A stretch of DNA of 64,000 nt from Octadecabacter temperatus (GTDB taxonomy: Bacteria > Pseudomonadota > Alphaproteobacteria > Rhodobacterales > Rhodobacteraceae). How positions within the stretch are numbered: the first letter of the stretch is position 1; each line of letters starts with the position of its first letter. Location: positions 930,001-994,000 of the forward strand of contig NZ_CP012160.1 of assembly GCF_001187845.1 (NCBI RefSeq), in the 5' to 3' direction. Positions 35,423 through 43,794 of the stretch are shown piece after piece. The notes beneath the pieces are model-generated. The model made no database searches, had not been told where the DNA came from, and was given only the letters and a program-made list of their open reading frames with translations. The position numbers and the translations under genes were made by a program.

Positions 35423-36193
35423 TTAAGCGGTTTGCGTGACGGAAAGAAACCCGCGTAGCCGTTCGGATTTCGGATTGTTGAACAATTCCTTAGGCGGGCC
35501 TTGCTCTTCGATCAGGCCCTGATGAAGGAATACGACATGGTCCGAAATATCGTGTGCCATCCGCATGTCGTGGGTGACGACCAGCATCGTGCGCCCCTCA
35601 GTCGCCAAGTCTTTGATAACTTTAACGACTTCTTGCTCGAGCTCAGGGTCGAGTGCCGAGGTTGGTTCATCAAACAGCAGTGCCTTTGGTTCCATACAAA
35701 GCGCACGCGCAATCGCGGCGCGTTGTTGCTGGCCACCCGACAGCATCGCCGGATACACATCGCATTTGTCACCGATGCCGACTTTTTCCAAATACTTGCG
35801 CGCAGAGGCTTCGACTTCTTCGCGATCCCGTTTCAACACAGTTAATGGCGCTTCCATCACGTTTTGAAGGATCGTCATGTGCGACCACAGATTGAACTGC
35901 TGGAACACCATGCTGAGGTTCGTGCGAATGCGAATCATCTGTGCGCGATCTGCAGGGTGACGCGCAAGTCCTGTACCTTTCCACGTCACGGGCTCGCCGC
36001 AAAACAACACATCCCCTTGCTGGCTGTCTTCAAGCAGGTTGGCGCAACGCAGCAGCGTGGATTTGCCGGACCCAGAAGACCCAATCAGACTGACAACATG
36101 GCCCGCAGGGGCGCTGATATCGACACCCTTTAAGACTTCGAGGTCGCCATATGCTTTGTGAAGGTTCCGGATTTCGATGACAGGAGCGGTCAT
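35423..36193 (-). CDS. Amino acid-type ABC transporter ATP-binding protein
   Basis: 256 residues from the ATG at 36193, which has GAGG close by. Walker A is 'GSSGSGKST', signature 'LSGGQQQRAAIARAL', Walker B 'ALLFDEPTSALDPEL' and the H-loop 'VVTHDMRMA'. It matches the HisP/GlnQ family. It is the first gene of the amine operon, and its promoter is in the short gap 36194-36256. Confidence 0.94.
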   Translation of the reverse strand: MTAPVIEIRNLHKAYGDLEVLKGVDISAPAGHVVSLIGSSGSGKSTLLRCANLLEDSQQGDVLFCGEPVTWKGTGLARHPADRAQMIRIRTNLSMVFQQFNLWSHMTILQNVMEAPLTVLKRDREEVEASARKYLEKVGIGDKCDVYPAMLSGGQQQRAAIARALCMEPKALLFDEPTSALDPELEQEVVKVIKDLATEGRTMLVVTHDMRMAHDISDHVVFLHQGLIEEQGPPKELFNNPKSERLRGFLSVTQTA

Positions 36194-36256
36194 ATTGCCT
36201 CGTTTACAATGATCTGGCCGAGTAGGGCGCAAATCTTTTCTAAATGCAATGTGCGT

Positions 36257-36988
36257 TTAGGGGGCTTTCGGAATGGGAAGGTCATAAGCGCTATCTGCGA
36301 GTTCGACGATCCCGCGCACCCCGAGTGTCTGCGCATGTTCTGGTGAAAGTTCAGCGATTGCAGTGTTTAAAGCCGCTTTGATTGGCGCAGGATCAATGGT
36401 TTTAGCCGTGATGAAGGTCATTCCAGGTGAAAGACCGGTGCGGCCAATAACGCGCAATTCTGCTGACCGGGGCTCCCACGACTGCAACATACGCCACGTC
36501 ACAGCGTCAATCGCCGCCAAATCGGCGCGACCATCGACAACGGCTTTCATGCTGTCGATATGCGCGCCCGTATGCAGCGTGGTGTGAAACTGCAGCCCTT
36601 GTTCGGTGACACGCGCCAGCGGACCACCCCAACCGGAATGGGACAGCGCGTCGTTATAGGCAAAACGGCCCAAAGTGGCTGGCGCAAGACCGCGCGGCGC
36701 ATCCTCTGCACGTACAACGAAAACAGAATGGTAATAGCCAGCTGGGGTGTCCGTTAATCCGTAGTCGCTGCAGGCAATCCTTGTGACGTTATCACGAAAT
36801 TGCGCCCGATACGGGAGGTTGCAAATCTGCCCCAACAGCAAATCGTCACGGCCCCAGCCCTCAACATGGTCGGTTTCCCGATCAAGCGCTTCAGGCCCAA
36901 ATCCTAACGCACCACGTACACCATCCCACAATGCATCATGGGCGGCCCGGTTTTCCGGCCGATCATACATTGGCAAACTGGCAAACAT
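36257..36988 (-). CDS. PhnD-like solute-binding-fold protein without signal peptide
   Basis: 243 residues of the PhnD/SsuA/transferrin-like periplasmic-binding fold: 'SLPMYDRPENRAAHDALWDG' at the start, then 'GYYHSVFVVRAEDAPRG', 'HTGAHIDSMKAVVDGRADLA' and 'GLSPGMTFIT'. The N terminus has no signal peptide or lipobox, so it appears cytosolic. The start overlaps the preceding TerB-like stop by one base. It may be a ligand sensor or enzyme rather than a transporter part. No permease partner lies next to it; the amine ABC operon is a separate transcript. Confidence 0.78.
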   Translation of the reverse strand: MFASLPMYDRPENRAAHDALWDGVRGALGFGPEALDRETDHVEGWGRDDLLLGQICNLPYRAQFRDNVTRIACSDYGLTDTPAGYYHSVFVVRAEDAPRGLAPATLGRFAYNDALSHSGWGGPLARVTEQGLQFHTTLHTGAHIDSMKAVVDGRADLAAIDAVTWRMLQSWEPRSAELRVIGRTGLSPGMTFITAKTIDPAPIKAALNTAIAELSPEHAQTLGVRGIVELADSAYDLPIPKAP

Positions 36989-37425
36989 CAGCCTTGCGAC
37001 ACGCGAAGACGGGCTTGGTGGCTTTCCATATCGCTAACACCCAGCAGCGGCGCGACCATACGCAACATAGCGTCTTCATGTTCGTCGCGCACACCGTCAG
37101 CCAGAACGACGGACCAAAGGGCCTCGATCACGCCAACACGGTCTTCAAACGGAACTGCATCCTTAATGGCGCGAGTAAAACGCACTGTATCAGGCGCTTC
37201 GGTTTCTGCCGCTTCGCATTGGATGCGCAAATCGGCGGCTTCAAGTTCGGTCAAGCCGTAGCGCTGCATTAAAACCGCATCAATCTGGGAAATTTCTTCG
37301 CCGTCATACGACCCATCAGACCGCGCAAGCCTTACCAACAACGCGCCAAGGGCAACGCGGGCATCAACGTCAGGAAGCGGGGCGGGATCGGGCGCGGTTA
37401 AGCGTTTGAAAAGGTCTGCAAACAT
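36988..37425 (-). CDS. TerB-family protein
   Basis: 145 residues from the ATG at 37425; the frame open to 37467 is less likely because the N terminus 'MFADLFKRLTAPDPAPLPD' matches that of its neighbour. The TerB helical bundle is visible in 'ALGALLVRLARSDGSYDGEE' and 'GVIEALWSVVLADGVRDEHE', each with an acidic cluster that could bind a metal. It is a tandem paralogue of the next gene. Function unknown; TerB proteins are linked to stress or tellurite resistance. Confidence 0.82.
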   Translation of the reverse strand: MFADLFKRLTAPDPAPLPDVDARVALGALLVRLARSDGSYDGEEISQIDAVLMQRYGLTELEAADLRIQCEAAETEAPDTVRFTRAIKDAVPFEDRVGVIEALWSVVLADGVRDEHEDAMLRMVAPLLGVSDMESHQARLRVSQG

Positions 37426-37476
37426 ATAACGGATATAGGCAGGCTCACGCAGAACGCCAAGACCCAATAAACAGAG

Positions 37477-37902
37477 CTAGGCGCGCAAAGCCGCTGCATC
37501 TTCTGGCGACATGCCAAAGGTTTTTGTCGCGATCGCGACCACTTGGGTTTCGGAATCGTGACGCTGCCCGTCTGCATCCGCGACTTTCCAAAGCGCACGC
37601 ACAAGGTTGTTGCACTCACCATTGGTCACATCGCACGACAAGATATGGGCAAGCTCACTGGTGTCCGGCATCGCGGCTTCCAGTCTTTCACACTCAGCCC
37701 GCATTCGTGCAGCTTCAATCGCGTTCAGCTCGTACAGGTCGGCCAGCAGATGGTCGATTTCCTCGATCTCTTGAAACAGATAGGCACCGTCAGCCTTGGC
37801 AACGCGCACCAACAATGCCCCAAGTGCGTGACGGGCATCTGCCTCCGGCATTTCGGTGAAATCTGCAGGTGATCGAAGAAGGGAAAGGACGCGTTCAAAC
37901 AT
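37477..37902 (-). CDS. TerB-family protein, first of a tandem pair
   Basis: 141 residues. It starts 'MFERVLSLLRSPADFTEMPE' and contains the same two TerB helical repeats as the downstream gene ('HALGALLVRVAKADGAYLFQ', 'LVRALWKVADADGQRHDSET'). Two acidic DADG-like clusters suggest metal coordination. It leads a probable three-gene operon with the second TerB and the PhnD-like gene (51-base gap, then a one-base overlap). Location is probably cytosolic. Confidence 0.82.
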   Translation of the reverse strand: MFERVLSLLRSPADFTEMPEADARHALGALLVRVAKADGAYLFQEIEEIDHLLADLYELNAIEAARMRAECERLEAAMPDTSELAHILSCDVTNGECNNLVRALWKVADADGQRHDSETQVVAIATKTFGMSPEDAAALRA

Positions 37903-37939
37903 ATGCCCACTTTAGTTGGGATAACATTCCCTGCAAGCC

Positions 37940-38710
37940 TCAAAGCTTGGCAAACTGCGCCCCAAGCGACTTCAACTCTTCATCCAAGCCCCAAGGCGCA
38001 TTCACCACGATTAAACCAGATCCGACCATCCGGTGCCCTTCGCGCGCGGGTTCGAAATAGACTTCATGGTTCAACGCATCAGGTAGGGCGCCCATAATGG
38101 AAGATCGCATCGTGCGGTGGCGCGCATCGGTTAGGATCGGGTACCATAGGATCAAAACACCAACTGGCCAAATTTTCGCGATCTTGGTGAAATGGCGCAC
38201 GATCGCCACGTAGTCGTCTTTTATTTCATAGGACGGGTCGATCAGCATACAGCCACGCCGCGGCGTTGGCGGGCACATGGAATAGACCAAGTCGAACCCA
38301 TCAATCGCATGAACATGCGCGCCGGGGACTGCGTCATATAACCCTTCAAACTCTTGCGGGTGCAATTCAGCAATGTGCAAAACATCATCACCGCGCAACA
38401 GGTTCGACGCGATCCAAGGCGATCCCGGATAGGATTTCTCCCCATTCTCGGCGCGGCACGCAGCCAGTGTTCGCGCGTAAGGATGATCATCCGCAAACCA
38501 CGGCTCCGCGACAGCGATACCCGCCTCTGCCTCGCCGGTTTTCACCGCCTCAACAGCGCTTAAATCATACAGCCCACGTCCACCGTGTGTTTCGATATAG
38601 CTCATGGGTTTGTCTTTGCGCGTCATATACTCCAGCACCCAAGACAGGGCGGCATGCTTATGCACATCCGCCAAATTTCCCGCGTGATACAGGTGTTGGT
38701 ACGACAACAT
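37940..38710 (-). CDS. rlmJ: 23S rRNA (adenine-2030-N6)-methyltransferase
   Basis: 256 residues. RlmJ signature parts: 'YQHLYHAGNLADVHKHAALS' at the start, 'SYIETHGGRGLYDLSAVE' for SAM binding, and the catalytic N6-adenine motif in the form DPSYE ('MLIDPSYEIKDDYVAI'). It methylates A2030 of 23S rRNA. Length is a little short of E. coli RlmJ but normal for alphaproteobacteria. It lies 100 bases after pyrG on the same strand, separated by the repeat element. Confidence 0.92.
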   Translation of the reverse strand: MLSYQHLYHAGNLADVHKHAALSWVLEYMTRKDKPMSYIETHGGRGLYDLSAVEAVKTGEAEAGIAVAEPWFADDHPYARTLAACRAENGEKSYPGSPWIASNLLRGDDVLHIAELHPQEFEGLYDAVPGAHVHAIDGFDLVYSMCPPTPRRGCMLIDPSYEIKDDYVAIVRHFTKIAKIWPVGVLILWYPILTDARHRTMRSSIMGALPDALNHEVYFEPAREGHRMVGSGLIVVNAPWGLDEELKSLGAQFAKL

Positions 38711-38730
38711 CAGACGTTCCTCTTACGATT

Positions 38731-38785
38731 GTCTTTGTTTCAGAAATATCCCGGGGGAGTCCGCAGGACGGGGGCTGGCCCCCTT
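38731..38785 (-). repeat. GGATATTT-type dispersed 3-prime element, full copy C
   Basis: On the minus strand: GGGGGCCAGCCCCC, then GACTCCCCCGGGATATTT and GAAACAAAGACAATCG. It lies downstream of pyrG and upstream of rlmJ, in the same sense as both. It aligns with copy A at 18748. Confidence 0.7.
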
Positions 38786-38810
38786 CTTTTATCTCGCGGC
38801 GAAGCTTCCC

Positions 38811-40454
38811 TTAGACCAACCGAGACGCTTCAACCGCTGCCCGCACGAAATCCGCAAACAGTGGGTGCGGGGCGAAGGGCTTGGACTTCAATTCTGGGTG
38901 GAACTGCACACCGATGAACCACGGATGATCCGTCCACTCAACGATCTCAGGCAATTTACCATCTGGTGACATGCCTGAAAAACACAGGCCTGCGTCTTCC
39001 AGTTTCGCGCGGTACTTGGTGTCCACCTCATAGCGGTGGCGATGGCGTTCTTCGATGGCTTGCGTGCCATAGATTTCAGCAACCTTCGATCCAGCCGTCA
39101 GTGTCGCGTCATAAGACCCAAGGCGCATGGTTCCGCCCTTGTCGTCATCCGACTTGCGCTTAACCTTGGCATTGCCCTGTACCCATTCTTTCAAATGGTA
39201 GACGACCGGTTCGAAGCGTTTCTTTCCGGCCTCGTGGTCGAATTCCTCAGAACCGGCTTCAGAAATGCCTGCCACGTTGCGTGCAGCTTCAATCACGGCC
39301 ATTTGCATACCGAGACAGATCCCGAAGTAAGGGATCTTATTCTCTCGGGCGTATTGCGCGGCTTTGATTTTGCCTTCGGTGCCCCGTTCGCCAAAACCAC
39401 CTGGGACAAGGATCGCGTGGTACCCTTGAAGGTGCGGTGCTGCGTCCTCAGAATCAAACACTTCGGCGTCGACCCAAGACACATTCACCTTCACGCGGTT
39501 GGCCATGCCGCCGTGCGTCAGCGCCTCTTTGAAGGACTTATAGGCGTCTTCAAGTTGCGTGTACTTGCCGACAATCGCGACATTCACTTCACCGTCTGTC
39601 GTGTGGATGCGGTCATAGACGTCGTTCCAAACGGACAGGTCGGGTTTCGGCGCAGGGGTGATGTTGAAGGCATCCAACACCGCTTGGTCGAGGCCTTGCT
39701 TGTGGTAGGCCAGTGGCGCTTCGTAAATGGACTTTAGGTCGTAGGCCGCGACAACGGCCTCTTTGCGCACGTTACAGAACAGCGCGATCTTTTCGCGTTC
39801 CTTTTCGGGAATTGGATGTTCTGAACGGCAGACCAGAATGTCAGGCGCGATGCCGATGGATTGCAATTCCTTAACCGAGTGCTGCGTCGGTTTCGTCTTC
39901 AACTCACCCGATGCCGCCAAGTACGGAAGCAACGTCAGATGCATGAAGATGCACTCGCCGCGCGGTTTGTCGTGGGAAAACTGACGGATCGCCTCAAAGA
40001 ATGGCAGGCCTTCGATGTCGCCGACCGTGCCGCCGATTTCGCACAGCATAAAGTCGACTTCGTCATCGCCCACATGCAGGAAGTCTTTGATCTCGTTTGT
40101 GACGTGCGGCACCACCTGAATGGTTTTGCCCAAGTAATCGCCACGGCGTTCTTTTTCCAACACGGTGGAATACACCCGCCCAGAGGACACAGAATCCGTC
40201 ATACGTGCAGGGACACCCGTGAAACGTTCGTAGTGGCCAAGATCCAGATCGGTTTCCGCGCCATCGTCCGTAACGAAAACTTCGCCGTGCTCAAACGGGG
40301 ACATCGTTCCGGGATCAACGTTCAGGTAGGGATCCAACTTACGCAAGCGAACCGAGAACCCACGGGCCTGCAACAGAGAGCCCAGAGCCGCAGATGCCAA
40401 ACCTTTGCCAAGCGAGGACACAACCCCACCAGTGATGAATACGTAACGCGCCAT
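38811..40454 (-). CDS. pyrG: CTP synthase
   Basis: 547 residues, normal length. It converts UTP to CTP using glutamine and ATP. The synthetase domain begins '[20 protein letters not shown]' with the nucleotide loop, and includes '[18 protein letters not shown]'. The C-terminal class I glutaminase has the nucleophile Cys in '[17 protein letters not shown]' and the His/Glu in '[12 protein letters not shown]'. It is likely cytosolic and filament-forming. It begins 195 bases after the secG stop. Confidence 0.98.
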   Translation of the reverse strand: MARYVFITGGVVSSLGKGLASAALGSLLQARGFSVRLRKLDPYLNVDPGTMSPFEHGEVFVTDDGAETDLDLGHYERFTGVPARMTDSVSSGRVYSTVLEKERRGDYLGKTIQVVPHVTNEIKDFLHVGDDEVDFMLCEIGGTVGDIEGLPFFEAIRQFSHDKPRGECIFMHLTLLPYLAASGELKTKPTQHSVKELQSIGIAPDILVCRSEHPIPEKEREKIALFCNVRKEAVVAAYDLKSIYEAPLAYHKQGLDQAVLDAFNITPAPKPDLSVWNDVYDRIHTTDGEVNVAIVGKYTQLEDAYKSFKEALTHGGMANRVKVNVSWVDAEVFDSEDAAPHLQGYHAILVPGGFGERGTEGKIKAAQYARENKIPYFGICLGMQMAVIEAARNVAGISEAGSEEFDHEAGKKRFEPVVYHLKEWVQGNAKVKRKSDDDKGGTMRLGSYDATLTAGSKVAEIYGTQAIEERHRHRYEVDTKYRAKLEDAGLCFSGMSPDGKLPEIVEWTDHPWFIGVQFHPELKSKPFAPHPLFADFVRAAVEASRLV

Positions 40455-40648
40455 GAAGCAGGAAACCCCCGTGAAATAGGTCTAAAATTATTGGATTACA
40501 GCCCAGCAGCAGCACGCCAGAACGCATATATCACGGGATTTAAGTCTATGCGGATTCGGGGTGCTCTGGCAACCAAGACTATCCGCAAAAGCCAATATTT
40601 CCGCAATATCGAGTAGATAAAGCAGTTTAGCCCGCAATAGGTAGTGGT

Positions 40649-41014
40649 TTAGTCGACGTCTGGAACCAGTGGCTCATCGCTTGGCGTTTCAACGGATGGC
40701 GGCAACAAGCTCTCGCCAGCCGCTGGCGCAAGATCAGTCGCGTCAACCGCTGGAACAGTGCCATCACCAACAACAGATGCATCGCTTGCTTGCTGCGCGG
40801 AAAGCACAGTCAGCGCGATCGACGTACAAATAAATGCAATCGCCAAGATCCATGTGAGCTTGCCAAGGGCCGTCGCCGCAGACCGGCTGGACATTGCGCC
40901 ACCGCCGCTACCGCCACCAATGCCAAGACCGCCACCTTCAGAACGCTGCAATAAAACAACGCCAATCAGCGAAAGCGCAAGCAACAAGTGGACGACAAGA
41001 ACGACATTTTCCAT
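40649..41014 (-). CDS. secG: Preprotein translocase subunit SecG
   Basis: 121 residues with two membrane helices: 'VVLVVHLLLALSLIGVVLLQ', then 'LTWILAIAFICTSIALTVLS'. They are joined by the glycine-rich SecG loop ('SEGGGLGIGGGSGGGAMS'). The C-terminal tail is extended and Asp/Pro-rich ('DEPLVPDVD'), as seen in this group. It assists SecYE protein export. It sits upstream of pyrG on the same strand. Confidence 0.95.
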   Translation of the reverse strand: MENVVLVVHLLLALSLIGVVLLQRSEGGGLGIGGGSGGGAMSSRSAATALGKLTWILAIAFICTSIALTVLSAQQASDASVVGDGTVPAVDATDLAPAAGESLLPPSVETPSDEPLVPDVD

Positions 41015-41171
41015 GGATGGACCCTTTGGCGGAAGAACGAGTGGTACTTAGAAGCGAAAAGAGACGGTCGCAACCCCTCTCAATGAAACTTGCTCGATCT
41101 TAGGTAGGGTGAGGTGGGAAATATCGCAGGCCGACCGTGGAGAGCGATAGATCAAAGCGAGTTTTCAGGTA

Positions 41172-41486
41172 TCATCGTTCCCAAGGGGGCAAATCCTTTA
41201 GTCGATCGCGCACCTCTTCAACTTGGGCGCGTGTCCAAGATGAATGATGCCGTTTTGTGCCAGCAGGCCGGTTGTGCAATCCAAGGTTTTTCTGCAGACC
41301 ATCAGCGCGTTTGGGCCGAATAGGGCGCATAACAAACCCGCCTCCGCAGGTGGGGCAAACGTTTTCAAGAACGTTATCAACACAGCTTGCACAGTAGGTG
41401 CATTCGTAACTACAGATCCGAGCCTCTTGTGACGCTGGTGGCAGATCACAGTCACACCATTCACAGTTTGGTCTCACTTCAAGCAT
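41172..41486 (-). CDS. DUF1272-type cysteine-rich protein
   Basis: 104 residues. The N-terminal 60 residues carry paired cysteines ('NCEWCDCDLPP', 'CSYECTYCASCVDNVLENVC', 'CPTCGGGF'), matching the DUF1272 zinc-binding pattern. The C-terminal 45 residues are a basic extension ('TKRHHSSWTRAQVEEVRDRL') that is not part of the typical domain. It is small, cytosolic and of unknown function. The neighbours do not suggest a role. Confidence 0.8.
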   Translation of the reverse strand: MLEVRPNCEWCDCDLPPASQEARICSYECTYCASCVDNVLENVCPTCGGGFVMRPIRPKRADGLQKNLGLHNRPAGTKRHHSSWTRAQVEEVRDRLKDLPPWER

Positions 41487-41533
41487 TGCATTTCTCCCTT
41501 TGTTCCAGCGAAGCCTCGCATGTCTTATAGTTT

Positions 41534-41932
41534 TTAATCATCCACATCATCCATATCCGCCTGACCCGACAGCTTGCGGCGTGCGTGGCTCCAGCTGAGG
41601 CCGATACCGAGCACAAAGGACATCATGAATAGGGCAACCCAAGTGTTTGCTGTCGGGTTTTCGAAATTCATCCAACCCAAATCATAAGCAACCCAAAGCA
41701 GAGCGCCCGTGATCGCGGCGACAAGGAACATGCCAACGAACCCAATAGAGCGCAGGGTGGCGCGGACATAGATGATGTAGCCGACAATCAACAACAGGCC
41801 GCACAGCACTGCGATTGACAGATTCTCTGCACCAGATGTCTGTACCCAGCGCGCATAACACCACTGTGTCGGGTTGAATGTGGCTGCCAAAAGCAGAAAC
41901 GCGAATAACCAACGAAGGAGAAAACCACTCAT
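41534..41932 (-). CDS. DUF6524-like four-helix membrane protein
   Basis: 132 residues with four predicted helices ('LLRWLFAFLLLAATFNPTQW', 'NLSIAVLCGLLLIVGYIIYV', 'IGFVGMFLVAAITGALLWVA', 'TWVALFMMSFVLGIGLSWSH') and an acidic tail ('GQADMDDVDD'). It matches what I recall as DUF6524, found across Rhodobacterales. Inner membrane, unknown role. Its promoter faces purA's. Confidence 0.7.
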   Translation of the reverse strand: MSGFLLRWLFAFLLLAATFNPTQWCYARWVQTSGAENLSIAVLCGLLLIVGYIIYVRATLRSIGFVGMFLVAAITGALLWVAYDLGWMNFENPTANTWVALFMMSFVLGIGLSWSHARRKLSGQADMDDVDD

Positions 41933-42033
41933 GAAAGCCTCTAAAGATATTGTTTTGCGGGCAAGATGGCGGTGTGGATGCGCCCTGTCTAGGGGGCTGA
42001 GCTAAATGTCCACTTTCGCCCTCTGGCATGATG

Positions 42034-42064
42034 CCCTAAGAGGGGCACGGGTTTTACCTTAGGG
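42034..42064 (+). promoter_or_regulatory. Possible RBS-occluding hairpin in the purA leader
   Basis: The 7-bp arms CCCTAAG and CTTAGGG enclose a 17-base loop. The second arm runs into AGGGGAT, which is the purA ribosome site at 42061-42067. Base pairing could slow purA initiation. Biological relevance is uncertain. Confidence 0.3.
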
Positions 42065-42074
42065 GATCAAGAAT

Positions 42075-43370
42075 ATGGCGAATGTAGTAGTTGTTGGCGC
42101 ACAATGGGGCGATGAAGGCAAAGGCAAAATTGTCGATTGGCTTTCAGAACGCGCCGATGTGATTGCGCGATTCCAAGGTGGGCACAATGCGGGCCACACA
42201 CTGGTGATTGATGGCAAAGTCTACAAATTGCACGCGCTACCGTCTGGCGTTGTTCGCGGCGGCAAGCTTTCGGTGATCGGCAACGGCGTTGTACTGGACC
42301 CGTGGCACCTGATGAAAGAGATCGCCACGATTGAAGCGCAAGGCGTTGAGATCAATCCTGACAACTTGATGATCGCGGAAAACACGCCGCTGATCCTGCC
42401 GATCCACGGCGAGCTTGACCGCGTACGCGAAGAAGCCGCCAGCAAGGGCACCAAGATTGGCACCACTGGGCGTGGCATTGGACCAGCCTATGAAGACAAA
42501 GTCGGCCGTCGGTCCGTTCGCGTTGCGGACTTGGCAGACCCAGTAACATTGGAAGCCCGCGTTGATCGCGCGTTGCAGCACCATAACCCGCTGCGCAAAG
42601 GTCTTGGATTTGACGAGATCGACCGCGATGCGCTTTTGGCGCAACTGCAAGAAATTGCACCGAAAATCCTGCCATATGCAGCGCCGGTTTGGAAAGTTTT
42701 GGCTGAAAAGCGCAAAGCCGGAAAGCGCATTTTATTTGAAGGCGCACAGGGCGCCTTGCTGGATATCGACTTTGGTACTTACCCGTTTGTGACGTCTTCC
42801 AATGTGATCGCAGGCCAGGCGGCGACTGGCGTGGGCCTTGGGCCAACGGCGATTGACTACGTTTTGGGCATCGTCAAAGCCTATACAACCCGCGTGGGCG
42901 AGGGGCCGTTCCCGACGGAACTGGACGACGCCGATGGTCAGCGCCTTGGCGAACGTGGACATGAATTTGGCACCACTACGGGCCGCAAGCGCCGTTGTGG
43001 TTGGTTTGATGCAGCCTTGCTGCGTCAGACCTGCGCAACATCCGGCATTACAGGCATCTGCCTAACAAAGCTGGACGTTTTGGACGGGTTTGAGACGCTA
43101 AAAATCTGTGTCGGCTACGATCTGGACGGTGAACGTTTGGACTATTTGCCAACAGCCGCCGATGCGCAGGCCCGTTGCACGCCGATCTATGAAGAGATGG
43201 AAGGCTGGAGCGAGTCGACTGAGGGCGCGCGCTCTTGGGCGCAGCTTCCGGCGCAGGCGATCAAATATGTGCGCCGCGTGGAAGAGCTGATTGAATGTCC
43301 GGTGGCCTTGGTTTCAACCAGCCCTGAACGTGAAGACACGATCCTCGTCACTGATCCGTTTGCGGATTAA
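42075..43370 (+). CDS. purA: Adenylosuccinate synthetase
   Basis: 431 residues, normal length. It is the first committed step from IMP to AMP, using GTP and aspartate. The N-terminal '[20 protein letters not shown]' with the catalytic Asp and the '[14 protein letters not shown]' motif are intact, as is '[20 protein letters not shown]' for aspartate binding. The ATG is eight bases after AGGGGAT. The following DUF2842 gene starts three bases after its stop. Confidence 0.98.
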   Translation: MANVVVVGAQWGDEGKGKIVDWLSERADVIARFQGGHNAGHTLVIDGKVYKLHALPSGVVRGGKLSVIGNGVVLDPWHLMKEIATIEAQGVEINPDNLMIAENTPLILPIHGELDRVREEAASKGTKIGTTGRGIGPAYEDKVGRRSVRVADLADPVTLEARVDRALQHHNPLRKGLGFDEIDRDALLAQLQEIAPKILPYAAPVWKVLAEKRKAGKRILFEGAQGALLDIDFGTYPFVTSSNVIAGQAATGVGLGPTAIDYVLGIVKAYTTRVGEGPFPTELDDADGQRLGERGHEFGTTTGRKRRCGWFDAALLRQTCATSGITGICLTKLDVLDGFETLKICVGYDLDGERLDYLPTAADAQARCTPIYEEMEGWSESTEGARSWAQLPAQAIKYVRRVEELIECPVALVSTSPEREDTILVTDPFAD

Positions 43371-43373
43371 CCC

Positions 43374-43604
43374 ATGGCGCTGTCGCATAAAGCACGAAAG
43401 CGCTGGTCACTGGTGATTTTGCTGGTGGGGCTTCCCGTTTATGTGGTCGTCGCGGTCAGTGTGATCAACTGGCTTTACCCAGATCCAATGACGTTGCCAC
43501 CGCCATTGGTGCAAGTCGGGATATTCTTAGGTATTGGCCTGCTTTGGGCATTCCCGCTGAAGTTCATCTTCAAAGGTGTCGGCCAAGAAGATCCAGACGC
43601 GTGA
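43374..43604 (+). CDS. DUF2842 family membrane protein
   Basis: 76 residues with two helices ('WSLVILLVGLPVYVVVAVSV' and 'VQVGIFLGIGLLWAFPLKFI'). DUF2842 is an alphaproteobacterial family of unknown function. It is three bases after purA and probably cotranscribed. The short acidic tail 'GQEDPDA' is unremarkable. Confidence 0.88.
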   Translation: MALSHKARKRWSLVILLVGLPVYVVVAVSVINWLYPDPMTLPPPLVQVGIFLGIGLLWAFPLKFIFKGVGQEDPDA

Positions 43605-43695
43605 GCTGATCTAACGGAGCCGCTGCGCGGCGTTGTTTAGTTGGCGTATTTGGTGAGGTGAGCCAATCGCGACATATCGTGAGTGGGCTAGTACG

Positions 43696-43730
43696 TCCCT
43701 GCGGGGCGAGTATTTGTGAGCCAAAGAAAC
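43696..43730 (+). repeat. Diverged GGATATTT-type 3-prime element
   Basis: GCGGGGCGAGTATTTGTGAG followed by CCAAAGAAAC, downstream of DUF2842 and in the same sense. It is a weaker match to the element at 18748 and 38731. Confidence 0.35.
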
Positions 43731-43735
43731 GACAA

Positions 43736-43778
43736 GAAAAAGCGGCGCGAAGGGGTAAACCTCGCGCCGCTTTGTTTA
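43736..43778. terminator. Bidirectional Rho-independent terminator
   Basis: Arms AGCGGCGCGA and TCGCGCCGCT flank an 11-base loop. TTTGTTT follows on the plus strand and TTTTTCTTGT on the minus strand. It serves purA-DUF2842 from one side and the 762-residue gene from the other. Confidence 0.82.
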
Positions 43779-43794
43779 GGTCTGTTGTCGAACC

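Noticed and set aside
34757..35458. 233-codon Cys/Val-rich plus-strand frame opposite the binding-protein gene
   Set aside because: The minus-strand binding protein has a signal peptide and a complete domain; the plus-strand frame is its shadow.
39036..39737. 233-codon plus-strand frame opposite pyrG
   Set aside because: pyrG is certain here; the antisense frame has no ribosome site or family motif.
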